Positions 34,355-42,735 are shown, counted from the first letter of the stretch. The stretch is DNA of 64,000 nucleotides from Halalkalicoccus subterraneus (GCF_003697815.1 NZ_RDQG01000009.1:1-64000), one strand, 5' to 3'. Notes: a model not told the origin generated them from the letters alone. Program-made: numbers and translations.

Positions 34355-35098
34355 ATGGAACTCGAAGGTCGCACCTGCCTGGTCACAGGCTCGTCACGGG
34401 GTATCGGTCGCGGAATCGCAGGGGAACTCGCAAACGAGGGCGCGAACGTCGCCATCAACTATCGGGCCTCATCGGCCGCGGCGGAGGAGGTCGTCGACGG
34501 AATCAACACGACGGGTGGGTCGGCGATGGCGACCCAAGCCGACGTCACCGAGGAGGCGGAGGTCGCGGCGATGCACGAGGAGATCACCGACGCGTTCGGT
34601 CCCGTGGACATCCTCGTCAACAACGCCGGGATCAACGTCGACACCCTCTTCTCGGAGATGACGCGCGCCGAGTGGGATCGCGTCATCGACGTGGACCTCA
34701 CGGGCGCATTCGTCTGCACCAAGGAGTTCTTCGACGACATCGCCGCCGCCGAGGAGGGACGACTGATCAACATCTCCTCGATCGTTGGCAAACAAGGGAA
34801 CCTCGGACAGGCGAACTACGCCGCCGCCAAGAGCGGGATGTTCGGGCTCACACGAACGCTTGCGCTCGAACTCGCCGACAGCGGATCGACGGCCAACTGT
34901 GTCGCCCCCGGGTTCACCGAGACCGAGATGATCGAGGGGATCCCACAACAAGTACGCGAGAAGATCAAATCGGAGATCCCGCTCGGCCGCTTCGCGACCA
35001 TCGAGGAGATCGCTTGCACCGTTGCGTTCGTCGCGAGTCCCAAGGCCTCCTACATCACCGGCGAGGTGCTCGACGTCAACGGCGGCATGGACCTGTAA
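34355..35098 (+). CDS. phaB: SDR-family acetoacetyl-CoA / 3-oxoacyl reductase (PhaB/FabG-like)
   Basis: A 247-aa short-chain dehydrogenase: cofactor motif TGSSRGIGRGIAGELA, NNAGINVD, catalytic Ser (NISSIVGKQGNLGQ) and YAAAKSG (Tyr and Lys), and C-terminal PLGRFATIEEIACTVAFVASPKASYITGEVLDVNGGMDL. It reduces acetoacetyl-CoA to 3-hydroxybutyryl-CoA with NADPH, the step before PHA synthase. Its place directly after phaC supports PhaB rather than fatty-acid FabG, since archaea lack the latter pathway. The 106-bp gap before it suggests its own promoter. Confidence 0.87.
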   Translation: MELEGRTCLVTGSSRGIGRGIAGELANEGANVAINYRASSAAAEEVVDGINTTGGSAMATQADVTEEAEVAAMHEEITDAFGPVDILVNNAGINVDTLFSEMTRAEWDRVIDVDLTGAFVCTKEFFDDIAAAEEGRLINISSIVGKQGNLGQANYAAAKSGMFGLTRTLALELADSGSTANCVAPGFTETEMIEGIPQQVREKIKSEIPLGRFATIEEIACTVAFVASPKASYITGEVLDVNGGMDL

Positions 35099-35209
35099 GT
35101 CGCCCTCGTTCCGTTCGTGTCGATCCTCGTGGATACTAGGGATAGTTCCCACCAACTGGGAACTGTCGCCGGGATGTATTCGGCGTCTCGTCCAACGATC
35201 ACATGTGAG

Positions 35210-35779
35210 ATGAGCACGATGGAAACCACAACCGGAACCACGACGGAGTTCGAAAACGTGCCGACTGAGGGCATCCGCTCGCGGATCGCCGGTGTCGCCG
35301 TCGGCCTCCGCCTCCTGATGGGCTGGATCTTCCTGACGGCCGGCATCGGGAAGCTGACCGGCGAGCCGTTCGACGCCGCGGGCTACCTCGCGAACGTCGA
35401 TCCGACCAGCCCCACGGCGGGGCTCTACGGGGCGATGGCCGCGAACCCGATGCTGATGGACCTGATCAACGTCGCCGTTCCGTGGGGGCAGGTCCTGATC
35501 GGGCTGGGCCTGCTGGTCGGGGGACTAGTGAGGGTGGCCGCGTTCTTCGGGGCGCTCCAGATGGCGGCGTTCTACTTCGGCAACTGGGAGCTCGCGGGCG
35601 CATACGAGGTCCTCACCGGGTTCGTCACCTCGGAGCTCGTCTACCTGGCGGTCCTCGTTGCGATCGGCGCGCTCGCCGCGGGGCGCTACTGGGGACTCGA
35701 CGCGATCATCGCCCGCTACGAGCGGGAGGAGGTGCCGGTAGCCGAGCGCTACCCTCGGCTGCGATACCTGCTCGGTTGA
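35210..35779 (+). CDS. DoxX-family membrane protein
   Basis: A 189-aa membrane protein with four hydrophobic segments and DoxX features: LRLLMGWIFLTAGIGKLTGEPFDAAGYLA, PWGQVLIGLGLLVGGLVRVAAFFGALQMAAFYFGNWE. DoxX proteins are subunits or relatives of thiosulfate:quinone oxidoreductase but most act in unknown redox or membrane roles. The ATG at 35210 (MSTMET) is preferred; the upstream frame to 35117 lacks hydrophobic or family character. No cofactor partner gene is adjacent. Confidence 0.83.
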   Translation: MSTMETTTGTTTEFENVPTEGIRSRIAGVAVGLRLLMGWIFLTAGIGKLTGEPFDAAGYLANVDPTSPTAGLYGAMAANPMLMDLINVAVPWGQVLIGLGLLVGGLVRVAAFFGALQMAAFYFGNWELAGAYEVLTGFVTSELVYLAVLVAIGALAAGRYWGLDAIIARYEREEVPVAERYPRLRYLLG

Positions 35780-35861
35780 GTGGGGACGTTCGGGTCGGCC
35801 TCCTCCTAGGAATTCGGTGTCATAACATAGCAGATATAGTCCCCCCGTGTGAGCAATCGGT

Positions 35862-37016
35862 ATGGACCGCGTAGCGATCATCGGCGCATCGATGACCCAG
35901 TTCGGCCAGCGGGAGGGCTGGCTTCGAGACCTCCTCGTGGAGGCCGCACTCGATTGTCTCGACGACGGGGAAATCGAGGCGGGCGAGATCGAACATCTGT
36001 ACGTCTCGAACATGGCCAGCGGCGAGTTCGAGGGCCAAACTGGGGCCCCGAACATGCTCGCCCACGACATCGGGGCAGTGCCCGCGTACACACAGCGAGT
36101 CGACCAGACCAGTTCCTCGGGCGGGGCAGGCACCTACGCGGCGTGGCAGTCGGTCGCGAGCGGTGCGAGCGATCTGACCATGCTCGTCGGCGGCGAGAAG
36201 ATGACGCATCGCTCGACGGCCGAGGCGACCGACGTGATCGCCTCGATCACGCATCCCTACGAGTACAAACAGGGGGTCACGCTCCCCTCCTTTGCGGGAT
36301 TGACCGCCCGACACTACCTCGACAAATACGACGCGCCCCGCGAGAGTTTGGGCAAGGTCGCGGTGAAGAACCACAAGAACGGCGTCGACAATCCCCACGC
36401 CCAGTTCCAGAAGGAGGTGAGTTTAGAGGAAGTCCTCGAATCGCCGATCGTCGCCGACCCCCTCCGGCTCTATGACTTCTGTCCCATTACCGACGGGTCG
36501 GGGGCACTGCTTCTGTGTCCCGAGTCGAAGGCCGAGGAGTACACCGACGACTACGCCGTGATCGCGGGCGTGGGCGGCGCGACCGACACCCACGTCGTTC
36601 ACGAGCGCGAGGACCCGACCGTGATGGGCGGCGTGGTCGAAAGCGGGAAGATCGCCTACGAGATGGCCGATCTGGGCCCCGAAGACATCGACGTGGCCGA
36701 ACTCCACGACATGTTCACCATCTTGGAGTTCCTCCAGAGTGAGGATCTGGGCTTCTTCGAGAAGGGCGAGGGCTGGAAGGCCGTCGAGGAGGGTGTCACG
36801 GAAAAGGACGGCGACCTCCCAGTGAACACGTCGGGCGGGCTGAAATCGAAGGGCCATCCGCTGGGAGCCAGCGGCGTCGCACAGATCTACGAACTCTACC
36901 AGCAGGTCCGCGGCGAGGCGGGACCGCGTCAGGTCGACGCCGAAACGGGCATCGCCTGTAACGTCGGCGGGTTCGGCAACTGCGTGATCACCACCATCCT
37001 GGAGGCAGCACGATGA
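35862..37016 (+). CDS. phaA: Haloarchaeal-type beta-ketothiolase, catalytic subunit
   Basis: A 384-aa thiolase (SCP-x-like). The nucleophile position, normally Cys in a CxSG motif, reads SSSG (Ser84), followed by His282 (ELHDMF) and His332 (GHPLGASG); Cys366 lies in ACNVGGFG. Two-subunit beta-ketothiolases with a catalytic Ser have been described for PHBV synthesis in Haloferax mediterranei. It condenses acyl-CoAs to beta-ketoacyl-CoA, the first PHA step. Its stop overlaps the OB-fold gene by four bases and the PHA cluster is just upstream. PhaA and BktB types cannot be told apart; another acyl-CoA role is possible. A GATATAGT box is 27 bases upstream. Confidence 0.82.
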   Translation: MDRVAIIGASMTQFGQREGWLRDLLVEAALDCLDDGEIEAGEIEHLYVSNMASGEFEGQTGAPNMLAHDIGAVPAYTQRVDQTSSSGGAGTYAAWQSVASGASDLTMLVGGEKMTHRSTAEATDVIASITHPYEYKQGVTLPSFAGLTARHYLDKYDAPRESLGKVAVKNHKNGVDNPHAQFQKEVSLEEVLESPIVADPLRLYDFCPITDGSGALLLCPESKAEEYTDDYAVIAGVGGATDTHVVHEREDPTVMGGVVESGKIAYEMADLGPEDIDVAELHDMFTILEFLQSEDLGFFEKGEGWKAVEEGVTEKDGDLPVNTSGGLKSKGHPLGASGVAQIYELYQQVRGEAGPRQVDAETGIACNVGGFGNCVITTILEAAR

Positions 37017-37375
37017 GCATGAACGCGATCAAGTACGACGACGGCACGATCAGCTATCCCGCCCACCCGCGAGGGTTGGAGGGCGGCGAACCGGTCGAGG
37101 AGATCGACCTCACGGAGCGAGTAGCGCAGATCGTGACGTGGACGACCTCGACGGCCACCCCGCCGGGCGTGCGCCAGCCCAACCACCTCGCGATCGTCGA
37201 GTTCGAGATCGACGGACAGGTGGTCAGAGTCCTCGGCCAACTCACGACCGGCGAGGTCGAGATCGGCGACGAGGTCCGGCCGACCTACGTCGAGGAACTG
37301 CGCGAGCCGGGTGCGGGGATGCGCGAGCCCGAGAGCCAGGACTGGGACGGCTATCGGTTCGAGCCGACCCAGTAA
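37013..37375 (+). CDS. OB-fold (DUF35-type) partner subunit of the beta-ketothiolase
   Basis: A 120-aa protein with a DUF35/OB-fold core: LTERVAQIVTWTTSTATPPGVRQPNHLAIVEFEIDG, VLGQLTTGEVEIGDEVRPTYVEEL. The family usually carries an N-terminal four-Cys zinc ribbon; here that part (YPAHPRGLEGG) has none, so the zinc site is lost. It overlaps the thiolase by four bases. In haloarchaeal two-component ketothiolases this small subunit is needed for activity, and by analogy with HMG-CoA synthase complexes it may organise CoA channelling. Confidence 0.82.
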   Translation: MSMNAIKYDDGTISYPAHPRGLEGGEPVEEIDLTERVAQIVTWTTSTATPPGVRQPNHLAIVEFEIDGQVVRVLGQLTTGEVEIGDEVRPTYVEELREPGAGMREPESQDWDGYRFEPTQ

Positions 37376-37427
37376 ACTCCCGTTCGAACCGACGAGGAGA
37401 GCCGGCCAAGTGATTTCGGTCGAACAG

Positions 37428-38054
37428 CTACTCCTCGTCGTCCGCGTCGTCCAAGTCGTCCGTTTCCTCGTCCTTGTTCTCATCGAGTTCCGCACGGATC
37501 GAGTCGAGTTCGTCCTCGACGTCTATTTCGACGCCGCCGTCGGCAGTCGAACCCGCCTGCGGGCCGCTCTCGCGCTCGACGTCGCGAGCGCGCTGGCGGT
37601 CGCGCTCGACCTCGCCGATGCGATCTGCGATCTCCTCGCGCAGGTCGCGGGCCTCCTGCAGGACGTCGCGTGCGTCGCCGTTTTCCGGAAGGGTGTCCCC
37701 GCGCGTCGCCTCCTGGAGGTCTTCAAGAACCCGGTCGAGTCGGTCGAGACTCCGGCGGCTCGCGTCCGCGGCGCGTCGGCGGGTGCGTTCGGCCTCCTCG
37801 CCGGCGGCGCGCCCCGAGTCCGCGAGCCGCAGTGCCCCCTGCAGGAGTTCGAGCGCACGGACGTTCGCCTCGAGCACCGCGATGGCCGTGGGAATGGCCT
37901 GCTGGTCGGCAAACCGGATCAGCTCGCCGGGCGTCGGCGGACGGGGCAGTCCGCCGGGACCGCGGGGCGGTCGCGGTTCGATCTCCCGGCGCAGTTCCTC
38001 CAAGGTGCGCTGGAGTTCGTCGACGCGCTCCTCCAGGTCGTCCTCGCGTGTCAT
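37428..38054 (-). CDS. Haloarchaeal coiled-coil protein (DUF7547-like)
   Basis: A 208-aa, highly charged helical protein: an N-terminal coiled coil (DDLEERVDELQRTLEELRREI), a Pro-rich hinge (RPPRGPGGLPRPPTPGE), then a helical core (LIRFADQQAIPTAIAVLEANVRALELLQGALRLAD) and an Arg/Glu-rich coiled coil, ending in an acidic tail. It belongs to a conserved but uncharacterised haloarchaeal family as far as I recognise. Convergent with the thiolase operon and downstream-neighbour of the OYE gene, 37 bp away on the same strand, so possibly co-transcribed with it. Confidence 0.75.
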   Translation of the reverse strand: MTREDDLEERVDELQRTLEELRREIEPRPPRGPGGLPRPPTPGELIRFADQQAIPTAIAVLEANVRALELLQGALRLADSGRAAGEEAERTRRRAADASRRSLDRLDRVLEDLQEATRGDTLPENGDARDVLQEARDLREEIADRIGEVERDRQRARDVERESGPQAGSTADGGVEIDVEDELDSIRAELDENKDEETDDLDDADDEE

Positions 38055-38091
38055 ACCCGTCCTTGGACGGGCGAGCGGAAAAAGGGTCGAC

Positions 38092-39180
38092 TCAGAACGC
38101 CCGATCGTACTGGACCGGCGGCTCGACGTCTTCGCCCAACTCTTGAGCGGCGTGCAGCGTGAAGTAGGGATCGCGCAGGTGCTCGCGGCCGATGATCGTC
38201 AGATTCGCGTCGCCCTCGCGGATCAGCTCGTCGGCCTGCTCGACCTCGGTGATCCCGCCGACCGCGCCGACCGCGATGTCGGTGTCGCGCTCCTCGCTGA
38301 CCTGCGCCGCGAGCGGGAGCTGGCTCGCGGAGCCCTCGTCGGGGAGCTGCTGGTCGGGGTGGAGCATCCCGCTGGAGACGTCGAGCAGGTCCGCGCCGAG
38401 GCCGTACAGCTCGTCCGCGAGCTCGACGGACCCCTCGATGGTCCACGACTCGCGCTCGGGCAGCCAGTCCGTTCCCGAGATCCGCACGAAGACGGGCTTT
38501 TCGTCGGGCCAGACCTCCCGAACCGCCTCAGTGACCTGTCGGACCAGTCGGGTTCGGTTCTCGAAGCTCCCCCCGTACTCGTCGGTGCGGTCGTTGGTCA
38601 CCGGCGAGAGGAACTCGTGGAGCAGGTAGCCGTGGGCGGCGTGGACCTCCGCGATCTCGAAGCCAGCGTCGAGTGCGCGTTCGGCGGCCGCACGGTAGTC
38701 CTCGATGACGCCCTCGATGTCGGCCTGCGTCATCGCATTCTGCTCGGGCGTCTCGCCCTCGTACGGCCAGGGGTCCTCGTTCGGGGCCAGCACCTCCCAG
38801 CCGCCCTCGTCGGGCTGGAGCGGCTCGTTGCCCTCCCACGGACGGCTCTTGCTCGCCTTGCGGCCCGCGTGGGCGAGCTGAATCGCCGGAACGCTCCCCT
38901 GATCGCTGATGAACTCCGCGATCGGCGCAAGGCGCTCCTTGTGCTCGTCGCTCCAGATCCCCAGGTCTTCGGGGGTGATCCGGCCCTCGGGCGAGACCGC
39001 GGTCGCCTCGGTCATGACGACGCCCGCGCCGCCGACCGCCCGTGAGCCCAGATGGACGCGGTGCCACTCGGTGGCCAGTCCGTCGCGATCCTCACAGGAG
39101 TACTGACACATCGGCGAGACCATCACGCGGTTCGGGAGCTCCGTCTCGCGGAGCGCAAGGGAATCGAAGAGGTCTGTCAT
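38092..39180 (-). CDS. NADH:flavin oxidoreductase / old yellow enzyme (YqjM-like)
   Basis: A 362-aa TIM-barrel flavoprotein: FDSLALRETELPNRVMVSPMCQYS, where the Cys of MCQYS is the redox-tuning residue of the thermophilic-like OYE group, HLGSRAVGGAGVVMTEATAV, QLAHAGRKA (flavin and substrate His region), EVHAAHGYLLHEFLSPVTNDR and the FMN-phosphate end. It reduces activated alkenes with NAD(P)H; the natural substrate is generally unknown. Start at 39180 (MTDLF) is preferred over 39300 since the extra 40 residues are not family-like. Divergent from the NIF3-like gene. Confidence 0.9.
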   Translation of the reverse strand: MTDLFDSLALRETELPNRVMVSPMCQYSCEDRDGLATEWHRVHLGSRAVGGAGVVMTEATAVSPEGRITPEDLGIWSDEHKERLAPIAEFISDQGSVPAIQLAHAGRKASKSRPWEGNEPLQPDEGGWEVLAPNEDPWPYEGETPEQNAMTQADIEGVIEDYRAAAERALDAGFEIAEVHAAHGYLLHEFLSPVTNDRTDEYGGSFENRTRLVRQVTEAVREVWPDEKPVFVRISGTDWLPERESWTIEGSVELADELYGLGADLLDVSSGMLHPDQQLPDEGSASQLPLAAQVSEERDTDIAVGAVGGITEVEQADELIREGDANLTIIGREHLRDPYFTLHAAQELGEDVEPPVQYDRAF

Positions 39181-39293
39181 CGACCACCCTAAGGTGGCGA
39201 GGGGAAAAGGCTCCGCGGCATCGGAGGGGGTTGCCGCCTCGACGACCTTGCCGGGATCGAGGGATACCAAAGGGAGCGCGAAAAACGGAGGGC

Positions 39294-40124
39294 ATGGCAC
39301 TCAGTACCGAGGAGATCATGCAGCTCAGCCTCGACCTGGTCGGGTGGAAGAAGGTCCCCGCCGACAGTCAGGTGTACGTCCCGGGCGAGGACATCGAGAG
39401 CGCTCTCGTGGGAATCGATCTCGAGAGTCCCGAGATCCAACTCGCCGAGCGCGAGGGCTACGACCTGGCGCTCGCCCATCACCCCGTCGGCGAGAGCGCA
39501 CGCCTCGATTTTTCGGCCGTTCTCTCCCGCCAGATCGAGTTCATGACTGCCCACGGCGTTCCGGAGAGCGAAGCGGAGGCGGCCGTCTCGGACCTCCGAG
39601 AGAACGTCGAGTTCGGTGCGCACAGTTCGAACTACCGCCACGACCCTAGCGTGGCCGAACTGCTCGACCAGCCCTACGTGAACATCCACCTCGCACCCGA
39701 CGAGATCGGCCGCCGGCGGTTCGTCGAGGTCGCCGAAGGGATGGATGAGGGGAGCTCCGTCGGGGAGTTCGTCGACGAGTTGGAGAAAATCCCCGAACTC
39801 GATGAGGCCGCAACCGATGTGGAAGTTCGAGTCGGCGGTGAAGAAAACGACCTGGGCGAGGTCGCCGTTCACCACGCTGCGGGTACCAACGGCGGTGCGG
39901 ACGTCGCATGGGCGTACTTCGAGAACGGGGTCGATACGGTCCTCTACATCCACGTCGGTGCGGGCGACGCCCGCGAACTGCGCGAGGAGTTCGAAGGGAA
40001 CACCCTCGTCGTGACGGGTCACATCGCGAGCGATGCGATCGGGCTGAACGCCCTGATCGACGCCCTCGAGGAACGGGGCGTCGAGTGTACGACGATCTCG
40101 GGCTGTTCGATCGGCCGAAGGTAG
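39294..40124 (+). CDS. NIF3-like (YbgI/YqfO) metal-binding protein
   Basis: A 276-aa protein with NIF3 hallmarks: ALVGIDLESPEIQLAEREGYDLALAHHPVGES (metal-binding HHP), HSSNYRHD in the middle and, near the C-terminus, VVTGHIASDAIGLNALIDALEERGVE, matching the family GH-x-ASE segment. NIF3 proteins form hexamers with a dinuclear metal site; some act as GTP cyclohydrolase-like or assembly factors, but function is poorly known. Start at 39294 follows a short promoter gap shared with the divergent OYE gene. Confidence 0.75.
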   Translation: MALSTEEIMQLSLDLVGWKKVPADSQVYVPGEDIESALVGIDLESPEIQLAEREGYDLALAHHPVGESARLDFSAVLSRQIEFMTAHGVPESEAEAAVSDLRENVEFGAHSSNYRHDPSVAELLDQPYVNIHLAPDEIGRRRFVEVAEGMDEGSSVGEFVDELEKIPELDEAATDVEVRVGGEENDLGEVAVHHAAGTNGGADVAWAYFENGVDTVLYIHVGAGDARELREEFEGNTLVVTGHIASDAIGLNALIDALEERGVECTTISGCSIGRR

Positions 40125-40147
40125 ATGGCTTTTGGCCGACCAAAACC

Positions 40148-40170
40148 TATATGCGTTTAGGCCCACCTAA
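40148..40170 (+). promoter_or_regulatory. TATA box plus TTAGG-N4-CCTAA operator, copy 3
   Basis: TATAT at 40148-40152 is 27-31 bases before the ATG at 40179. The palindrome TTAGG CCCA CCTAA (40157-40170) sits between TATA and start, so a bound DtxR-like repressor would block initiation. Confidence 0.6.
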
Positions 40171-40178
40171 GTCGATAC

Positions 40179-40352
40179 ATGGCTGTCACGGACGCGCACG
40201 ACGTCGATCCGACCGACGAAAACGACGACCAGGAAGAGCCCGCCGCCATCGTCTCGGCCCTCCGTACCTCCCCTGATCGAACCGTCTTCACCGAAGACGG
40301 AAACTCCGAGGGCTGGATCGCGACCGATCACACCGTCGAGCTCTCCCGCTAG
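40179..40352 (+). CDS. Small 57-aa acidic protein under a DtxR-like operator
   Basis: A 57-aa ORF with TATA box and operator correctly placed for a leaderless gene. It is Asp/Glu-rich at the start (MAVTDAHDVDPTDENDDQEE) and ends in a beta-like strand pattern (DRTVFTEDGNSEGWIATDHTVEL), like the small haloarchaeal DUF7331-type proteins. Function unknown. The operator implies it is made under low metal, most likely low iron. Its end faces dpsA, the iron-storage gene, 79 bp away on the other strand. The ORF was missed by length cut-offs; the promoter geometry is the main support. Confidence 0.7.
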   Translation: MAVTDAHDVDPTDENDDQEEPAAIVSALRTSPDRTVFTEDGNSEGWIATDHTVELSR

Positions 40353-40431
40353 ATCGGTTGGACTCTGCCGCACCTCCGGCTAGCGTAGTCCTTTCTCCAC
40401 TCAAAAAACAACTGATCGAAGCTCCGGTGTA

Positions 40432-40980
40432 TTACTCGTGGATCGCTTCCTCGACGACGAGGGTGTCGTCCTCGAGGTAGTGATGGAAGTGGTGGGCGTC
40501 GTCCTCGACGATCACGAGCGACTCGCGGAGGATCTCCTCGCTGCCGTAGTCGCCCAGATCGCCCGCGAGCTGGACGTGCTCGCGCATCCGCTCGACGGTT
40601 TCGGCGTAGATCTCCAGATCGTTCGACAGCGAAGTGCGGACGTCGTAGACGTCCTCGCCCTCGAAGTCGACGGTCGCGCGCTCTTCGAGGTTCGACGGGC
40701 CCGAAACGGGGACGCCGCCGATGGCCTGGGCGCGCTCGGCGATGATGTCCGCGCGCTCCTCTGCGTGCTCGTAGGCCTCCTCGAGGAACAGGTGCAGGTC
40801 GCGGAACTCCGCGCCCTCGACGTTCCAGTGGTGCTTCTTGAGCTGGTGGTAGATGACGTAGAGGTTCGCGAGGTCGGTGTTCAGCGCGTCGATGACCTGT
40901 TCTGCCTTCTCCGTGTCCAGCCGAATCGGGTTCTCCTCTACCTGGTCGGCCTGCTGACGGACGGATTTCTGAGTGCTCAT
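40432..40980 (-). CDS. dpsA: DpsA ferritin-like DNA protection protein
   Basis: A 182-aa Dps. Ferroxidase-site residues are in YHQLKKHHWNVEGAEFRDLHLFLEEAYEHAEERADIIAERA (His, Asp and Glu ligands shared between two subunits), with the helical VRTSLSNDLEIYAETVERMREHV afterwards. DpsA forms a 12-mer that stores iron and protects DNA from peroxide, which fits the peroxide-producing oxidases elsewhere in this window. A GGAGGGAG ribosome-binding site lies just before the ATG. The upstream region carries degenerate TTAGG boxes, consistent with iron regulation. Confidence 0.93.
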   Translation of the reverse strand: MSTQKSVRQQADQVEENPIRLDTEKAEQVIDALNTDLANLYVIYHQLKKHHWNVEGAEFRDLHLFLEEAYEHAEERADIIAERAQAIGGVPVSGPSNLEERATVDFEGEDVYDVRTSLSNDLEIYAETVERMREHVQLAGDLGDYGSEEILRESLVIVEDDAHHFHHYLEDDTLVVEEAIHE

Positions 40981-41015
40981 CTCACTCCCTCCTACAACCG
41001 CCTCCCACTTAAGGA

Positions 41016-41050
41016 TTAGGTTTATGAAAAACAGTTTTCGCCTTACCTAA
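41016..41050 (-). promoter_or_regulatory. dpsA promoter with degenerate TTAGG half-sites
   Basis: TTAGG at 41016-41020 with a poor second arm, and CCTAA at 41046-41050 with a poor first arm. The reverse-strand CATAAA (41021-41026) could be the dpsA TATA element, overlapped by the first half-site. Confidence 0.35.
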
Positions 41051-41178
41051 AATATTATTCTCTGTTTGTCATCGGGAGACGTGGCGTTGGGAAACACATG
41101 CACATCCTATTGCGGGCGCGAACGCGAACCGTCACGGCGATCCGCTATGCCTTTGGTCGTGTCGTTTGGAGGTGGGGT

Positions 41179-42144
41179 ATGTCGGAGCCGGACATCCTCG
41201 TCGCGGGCGAGACGCTGATCGATTTCCTGCCGAATCGACCCGGCTCGTTGCGCGAGGTCGAGACCTTCACGCGGCGGCCGGGTGGCGCGCCAGCGAACGT
41301 CGCCGTCGGCCTCGCCACGCTCGCCGAGACGCCGTGGTTCTGGACGCGCGTGGGAGACGATCCCTTCGGCGACGACCTCGTCGAGACGCTCGTGGGCCAC
41401 GGCCTTCCTGACGAGTTCGTCGAGCGCGATCCGGAGACGAAAACGACCCTCGCCTTCGTCTCCCACGACGAGCACGCCGATCGGGAGTTCTCGTTCTATC
41501 GCGACGGCACGGCCGACACCCGCATGGAACCGGGTACGATCGACGACGCACTCTTGGAGCGCGTCTCGTGGGTCCATCTCGGCGGCGTGACCCTCGCGAG
41601 CGAGCCCTCGCGGGCAGCGACGCTGGACCTCGCGGCGCGCGCAAGCGAGCGCGACTGTACCGTTTCGTTCGATCCCAACGCCCGACCCGAACTCTGGGAC
41701 GACCGAGCTGAGTTCGAGCGGCTGGTCGGCGAGGCCCTCGGGCACGTCGACGTCCTGAAGGCGACCCCCGATGACCTCGCCGAGGCGGGGATCGACGGCG
41801 ACGGGGCCGACCTCGCGCGCGCGGCCTGCAAGCGGGGCCCGCACACGACGTTGCTGACGCTGGGTGGTGAGGGTGCGCTCGCGGTCGCAACCGAGGAGGC
41901 GCCCTGGGAGGGCAAGGCGACCCATTCGGGCTACCGGGTCGAGCCGGTCGACACGACGGGAGCGGGTGATGCCTTCACCGCCGGCGCGATCGCGGCCCTC
42001 GCCGGGGGGGATGGTCTCGCGGAAGCGCTCGCCTTCGCGAACGCCGTTGCGGCGACCACCACGACCGCCGAGGGCGCGATGACGGCGCTCCCCGACCGCG
42101 AGCGCGTCGAGCGCGTTCGGGGAGGGACGCCGGACGACGAGTGA
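41179..42144 (+). CDS. PfkB-family sugar kinase (fructokinase/KDG kinase-like)
   Basis: A 321-aa ribokinase-fold kinase: ILVAGETLIDFLPNRPGSL, TFTRRPGGAPANVAVGLATL (PfkB signature 1), and VEPVDTTGAGDAFTAGAIAAL with the catalytic Asp (signature 2 and anion hole). It phosphorylates a sugar or 2-keto-3-deoxy sugar acid with ATP. Start at 41179 (MSEPD) is chosen since the family starts there. It could act on the product of galactonate dehydratase, though the genes are 16 kb apart; fructokinase is the alternative. Confidence 0.87.
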   Translation: MSEPDILVAGETLIDFLPNRPGSLREVETFTRRPGGAPANVAVGLATLAETPWFWTRVGDDPFGDDLVETLVGHGLPDEFVERDPETKTTLAFVSHDEHADREFSFYRDGTADTRMEPGTIDDALLERVSWVHLGGVTLASEPSRAATLDLAARASERDCTVSFDPNARPELWDDRAEFERLVGEALGHVDVLKATPDDLAEAGIDGDGADLARAACKRGPHTTLLTLGGEGALAVATEEAPWEGKATHSGYRVEPVDTTGAGDAFTAGAIAALAGGDGLAEALAFANAVAATTTTAEGAMTALPDRERVERVRGGTPDDE

Positions 42145-42178
42145 GCACGCTTTTGTGAACCGCCGCGTAACGCCGCGT

Positions 42179-42649
42179 ATGCACCCACGCGCGGCCGAGT
42201 TCCGCGAGCGCGCGGCCGACGAATACGACCTAGACGTCGAGATCGAGGAGTTCCCCGAGGGGACCAAAACCGCCGCCGAGGCCGCCGACGCCGTCGGCTG
42301 TGACGTCGCCCAGATCGCGAGCAGTCTGGTCTTTACCGCCGACGGCGAGCCGCTCGTGGTCGTCACGAGCGGCGCGAATCGCGTCGACGAGGAGGGCGTC
42401 GCGGCGGCGCTCGACGCCGACGCGGTCGAGATGGCTGACGCGTCGCTGATCAAGGAGACGCTCGGCTGGTCGATCGGCGGCGTCCCGCCCATCTGTCACG
42501 ACACCGACGTTCCGGTGCTGTTCGACACCACGTTGACGGAGTACGGGACGGTCTGGGCCGCGGCCGGTACCCCGCAGACGGTCTTTCCGATCGATCCCGA
42601 GCGGCTGAAACACCTCGCGGACGCCGAGGAGTACGCGGTCGCCGTCTAG
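42179..42649 (+). CDS. YbaK/ProX-type aminoacyl-tRNA deacylase domain protein
   Basis: A 156-aa YbaK/EbsC-like protein: TAAEAADAVGCDVAQIASSLVF, ANRVDEEGVAAAL, ETLGWSIGGVPPICH and LFDTTLTEYGTVWAAAGTP; the conserved lysine that follows SSLVF in bacterial enzymes is not obvious. These proteins remove mischarged amino acids from tRNA (for example Cys-tRNA-Pro). It begins 35 bp after the kinase and may be co-transcribed. Family call is firm, substrate unknown. Confidence 0.85.
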   Translation: MHPRAAEFRERAADEYDLDVEIEEFPEGTKTAAEAADAVGCDVAQIASSLVFTADGEPLVVVTSGANRVDEEGVAAALDADAVEMADASLIKETLGWSIGGVPPICHDTDVPVLFDTTLTEYGTVWAAAGTPQTVFPIDPERLKHLADAEEYAVAV

Positions 42650-42675
42650 TAACGCGATCCCGATCGATGGCTCGG

Positions 42676-42705
42676 GTTATTAACATCGATATAGATAATA
42701 ATAAC
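42676..42705 (+). promoter_or_regulatory. AT-rich inverted repeat before znuA
   Basis: GTTATTA (42676-42682) faces TAATAAC (42699-42705) across an AT-rich 16-base spacer containing a GATATAGAT TATA-like element, about 31 bases before the znuA ATG. Candidate site for a zinc-responsive repressor. Confidence 0.45.
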
Positions 42706-42735
42706 ACTTTTACGGCTCCCAGCGTACCGATAGAT

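Noticed and set aside
32713-34458. 581-aa reverse frame across phaE-phaC
   Set aside because: Antisense of coupled PHA genes with clear motifs; composition typical of shadow frames.
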